NCBI GenBank assembly: GCA_016169945.1 | Contig: JADLSH010000235.1 | Location: 124,001-188,000, forward strand | Origin: Trachythela sp. YZ-2020 | Taxonomy: Eukaryota > Cnidaria > Anthozoa > Malacalcyonacea > Clavulariidae | Direction of reading: 5' to 3' | Length of the DNA stretch: 64,000 nucleotides | Shown here: positions 48,186 to 59,606 of the stretch, in pieces | Layout of the letters: each line of letters starts with the position of its first letter | Position numbering within the stretch: the stretch's first letter is position 1 | Notes under the pieces: model-generated | Databases searched by the model: none | The model's input: the letters and a program-made list of their open reading frames with translations, nothing else | Told to the model about the DNA's origin: nothing | Made by a program: the position numbers and the translations under genes

Positions 48186-49297
48186 TTTAATTAATTTATT
48201 TATATTTTTCACAAATCAAAGTCCGAAGTTTGGACAAAGATAACTCGTGTTGGTTTTAACCAAAACGGTTCATACTTGGTAACGAAGATGCCCTAGTAGG
48301 TCTACACGAAATATCTGGACCTCGGCCGGTCAGGCCCAAAATAGAAATTTCCTATTTTTGGGTTGAAAAGACAATTTTTTTCATGTTTGTTTCGGGGCTG
48401 ACTGGCCATTGTGATGATATTTGGTGTAGAACAACTAGGGGATTGTCGCTGCCAATTATTAAATGTTTTGGTAAAAACCAACAAGAGTTATCTTTGTCCG
48501 CACTTTGGACTTTGATGGGTGAAAAATAAAAAAAAAATAATTAAAAATAGAAAAAAAAATATTTAGTATGCAAGATGTATTGCAATATTATTCCCCGTAT
48601 TAATTTGCATATGTTGGTGTATTTTTTGGAAGGGAAAACAGATATTTGTGAAAAAATTATGAAAGCGTCATGATTGCGAGTAAGATATCGTTTTTCGGCT
48701 CTAGCGGTCCTTAGCGGTGAGCGGTTAAAAGGGTTCACTCTCATACTTGGTTTATAGATGTAATTTGGATTAGCGAACAATATTGTAATACATCTTACAT
48801 ACAAAATATTTTTTTTTCTATTTTTATTTTTTATTTTTAATTATTTCGCACATCAATTTTAAAAATTGAATTCAACCAAATCTGTTCATATTTGGTGAAA
48901 ATGATACTGAAGTAAAAGCGAACCAAATGTCATACTTGCCTTAAATGATACTGGACTTAGGCCGCACCAAATACCATGACCCCGCTATGCCACGCCCAAT
49001 ATGAACAGAAATGCCATGCCACGGTTCATATGCACCGTGAGTATCACCGGTGTATCAGCGGTGTATATGCACATTGACATTTAAAAACAAATACCCCTTG
49101 TAGTAAGAAAACCTATATAATGCATCAAATCCACATTTTGCCAATCAGAAAAATATATGATTAAGATGGACATGGATAGCCGAACAATGAACTTTAACAA
49201 AGAACTTTTAATATAAATACATGATTGTTAGGTACATGATTGTTAGGTACAGGATTGTTAGTACATGATTGTTAGGTATTTTCCGGGATTTTCACCA
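48186..49297. repeat. Repeat-rich spacer 3' of the zinc-finger gene
   Basis: 48541-48890 is found in reverse at 53055-53420 (contains AAGCGTCATGATTGCGAG and a GCGGT-rich patch). The motif GAACAATATTGTAATACATC recurs near 48136 and 48774. A short tandem of ACATGATTGTTAGGT lies at 49219-49275. No gene supported. Confidence 0.6.
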
Positions 49298-50665
49298 CTA
49301 AGCCATTTCTTCTTTATGCACGTTTCTCTTGTGTTTGTGCAAGTTTCCAGACTGGGAAAACCGCCTGTCACAAATATTGCAGCGATAAGGTTTCTCGCCA
49401 CTATGAACGCGGGCGTGTTTCGCTAAGGTCGAACTGTCCGAGAATGCCTTGCCACAGTTAAGTGGGCACTGATAAGGCCGTTCTCCAGTATGCGTGCGAG
49501 TGTGTGTTTTGAACGAACTCGAGTTATCGAAAGTTTTATCACATTGTGAGCACGGAAAAGGTCTATCGCCGTTGTGCATGCGCTGATGGGCATTGAGTAA
49601 GCCTTTCTGAACGAACGTTCTCGGACAAAAATCACATTTAAAGGGACGGTACCCCGAATGCTGCTGACGTAAGTGGATATTTAAAGTCACCGCTCTGGAT
49701 AAATGTCGTTTACATATAGGGCAGTTCCAATTTGGTATGCCTGTATTTCGTTCCGTATTTCGTGATTTCATAAACTCGTCAACTTGCGCTTTTGCCTGTT
49801 CCGATAGGCTTGCCTCTTTAACCAAAGACAACGGTGGCTGTTCTGTTTTTGTTTGAACTGTTTCCACTTTCAATTTTTCATATAATTTTGGAACAAAAGT
49901 TTCCACGTCTCTTTCGAGAATACGAGAGGTTTTTCTGCGTGGTTCTTTGACGTTGAAATTAAGCGGCTGATGTGATAACGATTTAGTCCGCGTGTACATA
50001 GAATTTTCTGAGAATTCTAGGTTTCTAGGAATTGTATTGCTATCTACGCTGGTCAAAGGTGGTCTGTTCTCACATGTGTTTGCACGGATATTGGAAAGAT
50101 GACGCAAGTTATTGTCATTGAATTCGTACAAGTAATTTGATGTTTGCTGAGGCTGGTTGGCAGGTGGAATTTCGTTGTACATTTGTGAGTTGGTTTGGGT
50201 CTCTACGAGATACTGATTGAAAAAAGATGGTGGCACAAAATTTAGCGGATAAGAATTGGGTAAGGTTTGGATGGGTATATCACCAGACACCTGCATTTGC
50301 GGTTGACTGTAATAGTAAGCGATTTGAGGTAAAGTTAACTTTTGTCGAACACGATTTGTTGTTGGGTTGTAAAATGGTTGCCTTGGGGTATTTGATGGTT
50401 TTTCCAAGGGGATAGGGTTATTTTCTATTTGTAAATTGGTATCAATGGGGTTGTATACATCAGTTAGAACTGGCTGAGGTGTCATCGCAAACAAGGCTGG
50501 TTCCTGGACTCTTAAAAGAAAACTTGGCACGCCAGAAACGCTAGTCTCAGCTGGTAAGGACGAAATAGGATGATCATCTTCAGTATACCACACGACACTA
50601 GGATTGAAACAATGTAATCCGTTTTGACCTATACTACTTTGAGTACAAATATCTGAAGGGTTCAT
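49298..50665 (-). CDS. C2H2 zinc-finger transcription factor, five fingers
   Basis: Intronless 455-residue frame from MNPSDICTQ. The N-terminal ~310 residues are Asn/Gln/Pro-rich and probably disordered (for example NFVPPSFFNQYLVETQ). The C terminus holds five C2H2 fingers: CPICKRHLSRAVTLNIHLRQQH, CDFCPRTFVQKGLLNAHQRMH, CSQCDKTFDNSSSFKTHTRTH, CPLNCGKAFSDSSTLAKHARVH and CNICDRRFSQSGNLHKHKRNVH. They are joined by TGERPY / SGEKPY-type linkers, so it is a sequence-specific nuclear DNA-binding protein. The last finger ends five residues before the stop. No repressor domain is recognised and no ortholog can be named. The 5' end and upstream region are duplicated at 46324-48185. It shows no transposon hallmarks and is the best host-gene candidate here. 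Confidence 0.88.
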   Translation of the reverse strand: MNPSDICTQSSIGQNGLHCFNPSVVWYTEDDHPISSLPAETSVSGVPSFLLRVQEPALFAMTPQPVLTDVYNPIDTNLQIENNPIPLEKPSNTPRQPFYNPTTNRVRQKLTLPQIAYYYSQPQMQVSGDIPIQTLPNSYPLNFVPPSFFNQYLVETQTNSQMYNEIPPANQPQQTSNYLYEFNDNNLRHLSNIRANTCENRPPLTSVDSNTIPRNLEFSENSMYTRTKSLSHQPLNFNVKEPRRKTSRILERDVETFVPKLYEKLKVETVQTKTEQPPLSLVKEASLSEQAKAQVDEFMKSRNTERNTGIPNWNCPICKRHLSRAVTLNIHLRQQHSGYRPFKCDFCPRTFVQKGLLNAHQRMHNGDRPFPCSQCDKTFDNSSSFKTHTRTHTGERPYQCPLNCGKAFSDSSTLAKHARVHSGEKPYRCNICDRRFSQSGNLHKHKRNVHKEEMA

Positions 50666-52965
50666 TCTGGGAAACTGGCATGAAAATTCGGCAGGTTGGT
50701 ATATTCCTTCTGGATTTTGTTCAAATTACCATTACCACCATCATATGACTACAAAAAAATTTAACCTAAGATATAAGCAATGTTGCACCAAAATCAAAAC
50801 AATCAAAAATCCTCATGTCCCACTAGGTCTACAACAAAGTGGGAGACTGTCTAAAACATTTCACCTGAAACAATTAATTAAAGTACAGCCGTAAAAAAGA
50901 TTATGACGGGATTACTATTACTATTTTCCTCCATACAGTAATCTGATTATTTTACCAGTATGTGCTCTTTTAAGCTCAAGGTCACCATACTGGTAGAGAA
51001 AGCCATGGCGAACCATATTTCAATACATTTCTTCGACAAAAATGCTTCGTTGAATTTATGCAGAATTTATTACTATTTTCTTTATTTTTTTCATTCTGCG
51101 GGTGGAGAAAATTTTACCAGTGAGTGCTCTGTTAAGCTCAAGGTCTAACATACTAGTCGAGAATATCATGACGAACAATATTACAATACATCTTGCCAAC
51201 AAAAAATCCTTTGCTCAATTTATACAGAATTTTTTACTATTTATTTTCGATTTTTCTCGTATTTTTAACCAGTATGTGCTCTTTTATGGGTGATCGTCCG
51301 ATGATCGTCCGATGGATGTCCGATGGACGTCAGCTGCATATATTTACATTTTTGATACCCTTTTACATGAATTAACGTTTTGAAAACTAACTAACTATGT
51401 TCTAGAGTCACTTATATACATTTAACAACGAAAAAAAACCTACAGTTCTCGTTCCTTCTGCCGAAAATATACCAGTTTCAATTCACAACAAAAAACCAGT
51501 GAACTCCATAAATTTCTAATATCTGGAACGATAACATTCAATCATTCAGGCGGAAAAAAGTGAAGCCTAAATCCCAGTCCTTTTACCCGGTCCGTACGTC
51601 AGTTTCAGTCCCTCAAAAGTCAATTTCACGCGGTCCGTACGTCAGTTTCAGTCCCCCACAACTTATTTACTGCGCGGTCCGTACGTAAACTCTATTTTTG
51701 TGTTATTTTTTGGAAAAAAAACCCAGTTTTTTTGCAAATCGAAGTAGTTTCTACTTTGTAACTGGCTAAAAAAGATTACAGAAGGAAAACTAGGAGGAAA
51801 ACATATCTTTGTCACTGAGTGACTGAAGTAAGTTAGTTTTCTCAGTGTTTTTGTTCAAACAGCGAAAATATTTTGTTTTTTGTCAGTCGTATAAGCCGTA
51901 TAAGCTAGTTTGTGCAAAAAGTTTATGAAAGCCATAAAAATATGGGATAAAATAAGTTATCGTGCAGGTTTTAACAGCTTTTCAAGTTTTTTTTCTATTT
52001 TCGTAACTTATTTTGAACTTTGGCCGTTGTGAAATCAATCACGTTTGATGGCGTAGGCACTGTTATTTTGGCTTCACTTTTCACCGCCTGTTATCGTTCC
52101 AGGTAACCAAATTGAGTTCACTGCAAAAAACTCACCTTTCACGAATTCCAAAATGGCGCAACAGGGCGGAGACTGGGAGAAACTCCCAGATATTGGGGGA
52201 AACCCCTATTTTTTTGACTGGTTATTCATAACCTCTCGTAACTTACTCGTTATGTTATCTATGGTCACGAAACTTACTGTGTATATGTTAAATTATACCA
52301 GGAACAATTTGTTGGTGATTTTGGACCGATGCGAGATGTTCACTTAAGGTGGCTGGTTAGGGTCATGGCCTCCCTAACCATAACCCTAACACCAATTAGC
52401 CTTTAATTAATATTTAAAGACTTGTAACTTATTTGTAATGTTATCTATGGTCACGAAACTTACTGTGGATATGTAAAATGATACGAGGACCAATGCGGGA
52501 TGTTAAGTTAAGGTGGCTGGTTGGTGTTATTAACCTACCTTGACCAAATAAGATAAGGTCTTTGATGTTTTATGATTTCACCTTGATACTTGGGCCACAT
52601 ACACTTGGTCCGAAGCCGAGTCCAGCCGTCACTGTGGATTTTGGTTACCATAGCAACCAAAATTTAAAGTGCCCGAACACATGTCTGACCAGGGGGGATC
52701 GATGGAGCATCGTTAGGAGACCAAAATGGGTGTGGTCAAAATTGGCCACGCCCGACATCAATTTTCAAATCTGTTCATACTTGGTCAGAATGATGCTGGA
52801 GTATAGGCGAACCAAATGTCTTGACCACACCCTGCCACGCCCCCCAAAAAAATTTCGACCATTTTCTTTTTAGAAAAAAATATGCTCGGACATGTACCAG
52901 GCGATTGGGAACAATATTGTAATACATCTTGGATACAAAATAATTTTTTTTCTATTTTTAATTAT
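50568..52965. repeat. Segmental duplication, copy B (5' end and upstream region of the zinc-finger gene)
   Basis: Matches 46324-48185 over its length except for the 627 bp hAT MITE (51497-52123) and the missing ~116 bp near the start codon. It probably contains the promoter of the zinc-finger gene (minus strand, so upstream is to the right). Confidence 0.8.
51497..52123. mobile_element. hAT-type MITE, 627 bp (copy 2)
   Basis: Same ends, CAGTGAACTC...GAGTTCACTG, and nearly the same interior as 39310-39928. Perfect 8 bp duplication CAAAAAAC (51489-51496 and 52124-52131). The paralogous site at 47360-47367 is empty, so insertion followed the segmental duplication. A short local duplication, AAGCCGTAT, is unique to this copy near 51890-51900. 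Confidence 0.9.
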
Positions 52966-53054
52966 TTATTTTATTATTTTTCTCGCATCAAATTCCAAAT
53001 TTTGTTAGGCCATAACTCTTGCCGCTTTTGTCCAAATCTCTTCATACTTCGCGA

Positions 53055-53420
53055 GAATGATCATGTAATGGCGAATATGATTTTGACCAAGTATGAACAG
53101 ATTTGGTTGAATTCAATTTTTAAAATTGATGCGCGAAATAAATAAAAAAAAAATAGAAAAAAAAATAGTTTGTATGTAAGATGTATTACAATATTGTTCG
53201 CTAATCCAAACTACATGTATAAACCAAGTATGAGAGTGAACCCTTTTAACCGCTCCCCGCTAAGGACCGCTAGACCCGAAAAACGATATTTTACTCGCAA
53301 TCATGACGCTTTCATAATTTTTTCACAAATATCTGTTTTCCCGACACAAAAAATGCACCAGCATATGTAAATTAATACGGGGAATAATATTGCAATACAT
53401 CTTGCATACAAAATATTTTT
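53055..53420. repeat. Inverted copy of 48541-48890
   Basis: Reads as the reverse complement of the spacer downstream of the zinc-finger gene. Flanked on both sides by the AATATTGCAATACATCTTGC-type motif, which also appears near 47041, 48136, 48774, 51177 and 52908. Confidence 0.7.
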
Positions 53421-54947
53421 TCTTCTATTTTTAATATTAATTTTTTTATTTTTCACGCGTCAAAGTCTGAAGTGCGGACCTGGATTATTTTTTCTGGTTT
53501 TCACCAACACGGTTCATACTTGGGAACAATGATTATGGAGTAAGACTACACCAAATTTCGTGGTCAAAATCGACCACACCCAAAAATAAATGACATATTT
53601 TTATCTGCAAAAATCGTTCAGGGTGACATTTTATCCCAATTTTTTTATATTGCCCTTGCTTCGTTATAATTTCTAAATATAATAATTAGGTACGCCTTCG
53701 AGCTCTATATGGGCATGGGAGAGTCAAGGTGAAATAAAAGAAAACTAATCAATTAACTAAAATATTTTGATTGTTCGCTAGTTTTTCGTGCTATGGAAAA
53801 ATGCCATATATGGTACTAAAGAACGCCCAATCCTTTATATGCATACATAAATAATTTTCATTGACAGCCTCGATTTCATGAGATATCAGGAAAAATTAAT
53901 AACTAATCGAGAATTCAACCGTTTGTATTCAAACTTGGCCAGCAGTATACCCGCGGTAATGGCTATTAACTACCTTATTTTCATCTAAAAATATTCAAAA
54001 TTACCCCCAACAGCGTAACTCGCCCTAGTCTCCCAGTACTCGATCACGAATAACTTTTTCCCAACACAGGAAAAATAACCAAACTTCACGTGGTGATAGA
54101 CCGTCGTCAGGAGATGCCTGCCATATGGGTGGTTATGTAGGTTAAGGTGGCTATGATACTTTTTTAGCGTTAAAACATATATCTCTTTAAACAGGCCAAT
54201 GAGGTGTTATACGAAAGCTCTTTGGATGGGTATTCCAACTGTCCATGTTCTAAAGAGAAAAAATCAAATCCTACCCAGAAATCTTTGCGAGAAGAAAAAA
54301 AATAAAATTTCTGCGCCAGGTTTGCATGCCTGTATTACAGTTGGCTTTTGCTTAAAATGTACTAAATTTACCATAGGTGAGAAGGACGAGTCAGGCTTTA
54401 TTAGCGTTGCATCCGTTGGGCATATGCCTTTAAGGTGGCTCTGCAATGTTATACTAAATTTAAAAAATGTTAGCCTAAAATATATTTTTGAATTTCTAAT
54501 GAAATCGTACAACTATCATACAGCTATTATTAACATCCAATAATAAAGACTCGATTCTAGGAAAATGAATGAACCAGCCTCGCTTTCATGAGTTATATGG
54601 TAAATAGCCTTTTTATATATTGTAAGGCGGTTATTTGAGTAAATAATCTGAAACTCTGTCAGTATGACAGAAATAGTAATCGGAACCAACTATGAAATCT
54701 GATTGGTTTATTAGAATTTCAGTAAATTTGAAATTGCGCGGTTTCTAATAAGTTACAGGAAAAATCGGTAAAAGTACCAAAATTCGTGTGTGGATAGAGA
54801 TTAAGATTCTACATACGAATTTGTGGTCAAAAAAATGTGGTACTCTGAACCCCATACCGGGGGGTTGGGTAAATGACATTTTGGGTTATGGGGTCTGGTA
54901 CCGAGTTGTAAGCATGTGACGTAATATCGTTTGCAAGTACCATAGTA
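53421..54947. other. Intergenic, no recognised gene
   Basis: AT-rich. A 114-residue plus-strand frame (54199-54543) and its antisense frame show no motif. GGGGTTGGG and GGTCTGGTACC patches lie near 54855-54905. Confidence 0.4.
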
Positions 54948-54949
54948 CT

Positions 54950-56543
54950 ATGGTTATATGGTTATATGGTTATGTCTAAAACCAAACTGATGTTCTGAAA
55001 GAATATTCTGTTTCTTTAAATAATCATACATTAGGTCGTACAGAATCCTTTCCATCAGTTTGCTGACCACAGGTAAAATTGAGATTGGTCTATAGTTGTC
55101 TAACATAGTCCGTTGGCCATTTTTAAAAATTGGAGTTACTCGTGCTACTTTCCACTCCATCGGGAATCTATCAGTGGCAATAGACATATTAAAAATCCTT
55201 GATAAAGGCTCTGCAATAGCAGGAGCTGCAGCCTTTAGTACTTTTGCTGAAATTTCGTCAATACCTGTAGCTTTGGAGATAGTTAATTTGGTTATAAGCC
55301 TGTAAACTATTGCAACATTTACAGGTTGGAAAATAAATCTCTCAACCGCTTCATGTTGAGGAATGAAATCTCGAAAGCTACAGTTGTGTTCGTATTCAAT
55401 TTTTTCAGCAAGTTTAGGACCAACATCGGTAAAATAATCGTTGAAAACATTAACCAGTTCACTAGTTGATGTGACTGTTTTCTCTGGTACATTTCATTAA
55501 CAATATTTTGCTTCTGACTTCTTCCTAGTATCACATTAACTGTTTTCCACGCATGTTTTGGGTTCGTTTTGTTATTGAGGAATTTTGTTGCATAATATTC
55601 CCTTTTAGCATTTCGGAAGGCAATATTTGCAGCATTTCGAGATGACCTGTACAGCTTCCAATCATTTTCATTATTGGTTTTTATTGCTACGCGCTTAAAG
55701 TGCATGGTCTCTCTGAAACAACTTATTTTTAACAGTTTTATTGAACCAGGGAACATTACCCTTTTTTCTTAATCTTTTTTATCTCTTCGGTGCGTGTTTG
55801 TCAAGCACCTGAAGAAATAAGGTTTTCCAGCATTCCCACATTTCATCCACGTTTTGTTTGCAGTCAAGCTCTACCCATGGAAGCATATACAAGTCATTAA
55901 GAAAGCTTTCAACATTAAATTTCCTAAAGTTTCTAAATTCAACCGAATTTTGAGAATCTCCTTTAATGACATAATTCATTTTACGTGTTGCATAGATTAA
56001 ACTATGATCACTAATACAGAGATGGACCACGCCTGATTGAATAATTTTATCCGGAGAGGAAGTAATGCAAACATCAAGTATTGATTTTGTAGATTTAGTA
56101 ACACGTGTAGGATCATCAATTATTTGTGTAAATTGGTACAGTTGCATTATTTCCTGAAGCATTTTAACATTCGACAGATTTGAATCGAGTAGATTACAGT
56201 TCAGATCATCTAACATGTAAACTTCTTTGTTTTCATTATCCACTAGTTGAATTAGCCTTTCAATTTTTGAAAAGGTCTCAACAGTAGTGTTTGGTGGTCT
56301 ATAAACACTTGAAAAAATAAAAGACTTACTATTGGCTTGTTTTATTTCCAAACAAACGGCTTCTAGATCGTTTGGAATTAAGTCTGGACGGTTTTCATAG
56401 TTTACATGACACCTAACGTATATACATACTCCCCCTCCATTTCGTTTTCGATCAGAGCGCAGTATATCGTAACCTTCGATACTCATAAGGTCGTCCGAAA
56501 TAGAGGAGTCAAGGCGAGTTTCATTTAGTGCCAAGACATCCAA
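54950..56543 (-). pseudogene. LINE fragment: endonuclease, linker and start of reverse transcriptase (3'-truncated)
   Basis: 56543-55779 encodes an APE-type endonuclease (LALNETRLDSS; RNGGGVCIYVR; SSVYRPPN; a degenerate LDDLNCNLL; ISDHSLIYA). 55756-55319 gives the usual basic linker (NDWKLYRSSRNAAN; KHAWKTVNVILG). 55187-54954 starts the RT (WKVARVTPIFKNG; YRPISILPVVSKLMERI; EHQFGFR) and then breaks into three ACCATATA repeats. The middle is frameshifted and stop-containing. Such ORF2 proteins nick the target and prime reverse transcription. Losing the 3' side is the reverse of normal LINE 5' truncation. Confidence 0.85.
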
Positions 56544-56559
56544 TTTTTTATCACTTCAA

Positions 56560-57990
56560 ATTTTGCACATGGGCGGCTATTATATATTAGCCCAAGTTAA
56601 TTACGTCCAATTATACATCCCAATCCAATTATATCCCATCCATTTAAGGTACAGGTATACTGTAAAGTTTAAATTAACACGACTATTGGGACTGCAGGCT
56701 TTGCAGCACGTTTATACACGTATGATCCTGTTTTATACCATAGAGGTTATAATATAAATCGGATACTATATATAGTCTGCACTGTTTTGATAGTTCATAA
56801 TACAGATTACAGATCGAATACATGCAGTATACTATATATATCCAGCCATCGACTTGCACAAGTTTATTGACATTGGCATTGTCCCTATAGTTCATAAGGC
56901 CATAGTTGTATTTGCAATAATATAGCCTTTAAACTGCTACCACATTTACCTTCCTTATCATTTATATAATCTGCAAACTCGCATTTGAGATACAGTCTTT
57001 AAATATTTTGTCATAATCATATTCTCGAAAGCAAATGTCAAATAATAATGCTCGGGAAGCGAAAATAAGTGAATTTCTACAATCCTTCCCGTTGATTATC
57101 CAGTACTGAAGGCACGTTGGTAAGTCAGTTATAATGACTGATTTCTCTCCGGTTCATCGACGTATAGTTATACTATATATTGATAATTTGATATAATTAT
57201 GTCTTGTCGCTAGACTCGCTACACCGCACGTGTACGAATCTCGCAGTCACCTCGCGGCCAAGCACTTGATAGCGCACGCGCATTTGTGATTGCACAAAAA
57301 ATCGCGTGTTCCGGGGGAAAGTTCGCCAATTTAATGTCAATTCAACGTCTTCAGCAAATGTTTCAAGTTCAATATAAAGACTCTAATTCAGCATAGTTTG
57401 TGTAAAGTCGCCATAAGATCAAAATAATATTTAAAGAAAAATGTGAAGTCCTGTCTTGAAGGACTAAATCACTAAATGTTAATGAATTTAAAAAGAAACA
57501 TAAATTGTATACACCCCCCGGAAAGTTTACACTATGATTGAATGAATGAATGAATGGATGAATGAATGAATGAATGACTGACTCGTTTGAATTTTCGCCA
57601 CTCACCACAATATTGCAAAGTTTCGAAGAAACTTTGCACTAAAAATGACTTCAAGCTCGACCTTTTGCCCTGGAATTACGATAAACAAACATCCACCAAA
57701 CCGACGCCAAATCTCAATCTTGACAATATATAGGTCGGGTAAAAGACTGGGGCAAGTGAACTCTGGAGAAACCTTAGCACGTCAAGAATAGTGTGCTGTC
57801 TCGCTGAGGCTCGACAGCAACAATTTGCACAAAATCCATTCATGCTATTGCTTAGAAATTAGACTATGTTGTACAGATTTTCTCGCCCGTTTTAGCGATA
57901 TAAAGCGCAAGCCTATAAAACCTGAATTTTAAATAGATATTCACAATAAAATTCTTAGTATTTAGGGTAATGAGGGGCAAAACGAGACAC
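56560..57990. other. Intergenic with a TGAA microsatellite
   Basis: (TGAA)n with interruptions at 57537-57582. CG-containing segment at 57225-57310. No gene supported. Confidence 0.5.
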
Positions 57991-58832
57991 TTAAGAGGCT
58001 GTCTCCGTAAAAACCTCCTGGTCAATATGTGGCTCAAAAATAGATTTCTCTCATACTCTGGTGTTTCGAAGGTCTATCCTTGGGAACAACTAAAATCGAT
58101 TTCATTTGACTCAAATTTCTGTTAAATAATTTTTGGGAGCGATTGATGTTCGATCGGCTGGTGACCAACTTGAACTCCGAATGAGGCAAAATATCGACAC
58201 ATTTTCACTGCTATTTTTTATATCAAAAGTCATACCCTAAATTTTTTATTTTTGCACAGAAATATGGACTTATCCTTCTATTTTCGTTGGTGATATGACT
58301 TAGATAATTATTCTTTTTGCATAAAATAGAAAACAGCGCAATTATTGACCCTCCTTAACGGATAACGGATATCGTCTCAAAATATACCAACTTTGAAAGC
58401 TTATTTCAAAATCGTGGCACTTGATTGGCACATGACCTTAGCTTTTCTATAAACTACTAACATTAGTCAACACAAATAGCTAATAAAATCTTTCTGCTTT
58501 AGCATTTGACAAAAATGACAAGCGCTCAAACTTTGTAAAATTTGAAAATGTGTCGAAATCGAGCATATTTAACGGTAAACGTAATTATTGATATTAACAG
58601 ATAAAATCACCTTACACTACACGGAATGAAGCTTGATTATGTAAATATATGTCGTTCATCATTATTCTTTGGCTTTGCGCTTCAAAAAAATTGTTCTAGT
58701 ACAGTTTGACTTCAAGGATAGAGTAATTCAATGCCAGTGTCTTATGCGCGCATCACTGCCATTAGAGGTTCTTGCGTCTACAATATTGTTTTTTCCTGTA
58801 CTCATTCATATAGTGTTCACTATTACTACAGC

Positions 58833-59231
58833 CAGGGCCGGATTAACGTCGCGCGAGGCCCGTGGCAGATTTGCAGTGCGAGGCCCCCAACCCCAATCCC
58901 AACACCAACCCCCCTCGTTATGAAAACCTGTGAATTCAAAGACACACAAAATTGTTAAGTAATTGTTTTCAATTTTATCCGCAAATCACCGCAATTTCGC
59001 TGGGGCCAACTGCCAACCCTAGGGGCCCTAATTAAATGCGCGAGGTCCCTAAATTCGCGAGGCATCTAAATTCGCGAGGCACCTAAAATGGGCGTGTCCT
59101 AATAGAAAATAATAATAATAAATGGGCGTGTTCTCGTAAAAATGGGCGTTGCACAGTAAAGCGCGAGGCCCCCATAAGCGCGAGCTCCGCGGCATATGCC
59201 GCATCTGCGACGTGGCCCTAATCCGGCCCTG
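58833..59231. mobile_element. hAT MITE, 399 bp, CAGGGCCGG family
   Basis: TIRs CAGGGCCGGATTAAC / CTAATCCGGCCCTG. Flanking octamers ACTACAGC and ACTAGAGC match at 7 of 8. The interior has GCGAGGCCCC-type repeats and a short (AAT)n. hAT by terminus and duplication length. Confidence 0.75.
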
Positions 59232-59606
59232 ACTAGAGCCGCAATTGGTGGTCACGCCACGTTAGGTGAACCTAAACGATTTCGGCAGACAGTACATTTT
59301 ATCAGCCTCGTTACCCAGGCGCTTTTAAGGAAAATAAAATTTATGCATTCGCACCTTGATTCGTCATTTTTTCCCCTGCTACTTCACCATGACTGGTGGC
59401 CTTTTCCGTTTTCAGTTTCAGTCACAAAAACCTGGTGCAATACTAAGACTACTATTTAATGCAATACGAAGAAAGAGAAGCCAGAGAGCAACGAAATATT
59501 TCATCGTGTTGATTGACATGTTTATGCACAGCGAGTACATTTCTTTCGGCCAGGGGATTCCCCCGAGATTTAATTAGTACATTCTAACGAAATTTTAACA
59601 GTTTAA

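Noticed and set aside
58669..58958. Plus-strand ORFs of 75-84 residues
   Set aside because: Cross the border of the foldback arm and the hAT MITE; not conserved in the other arm.
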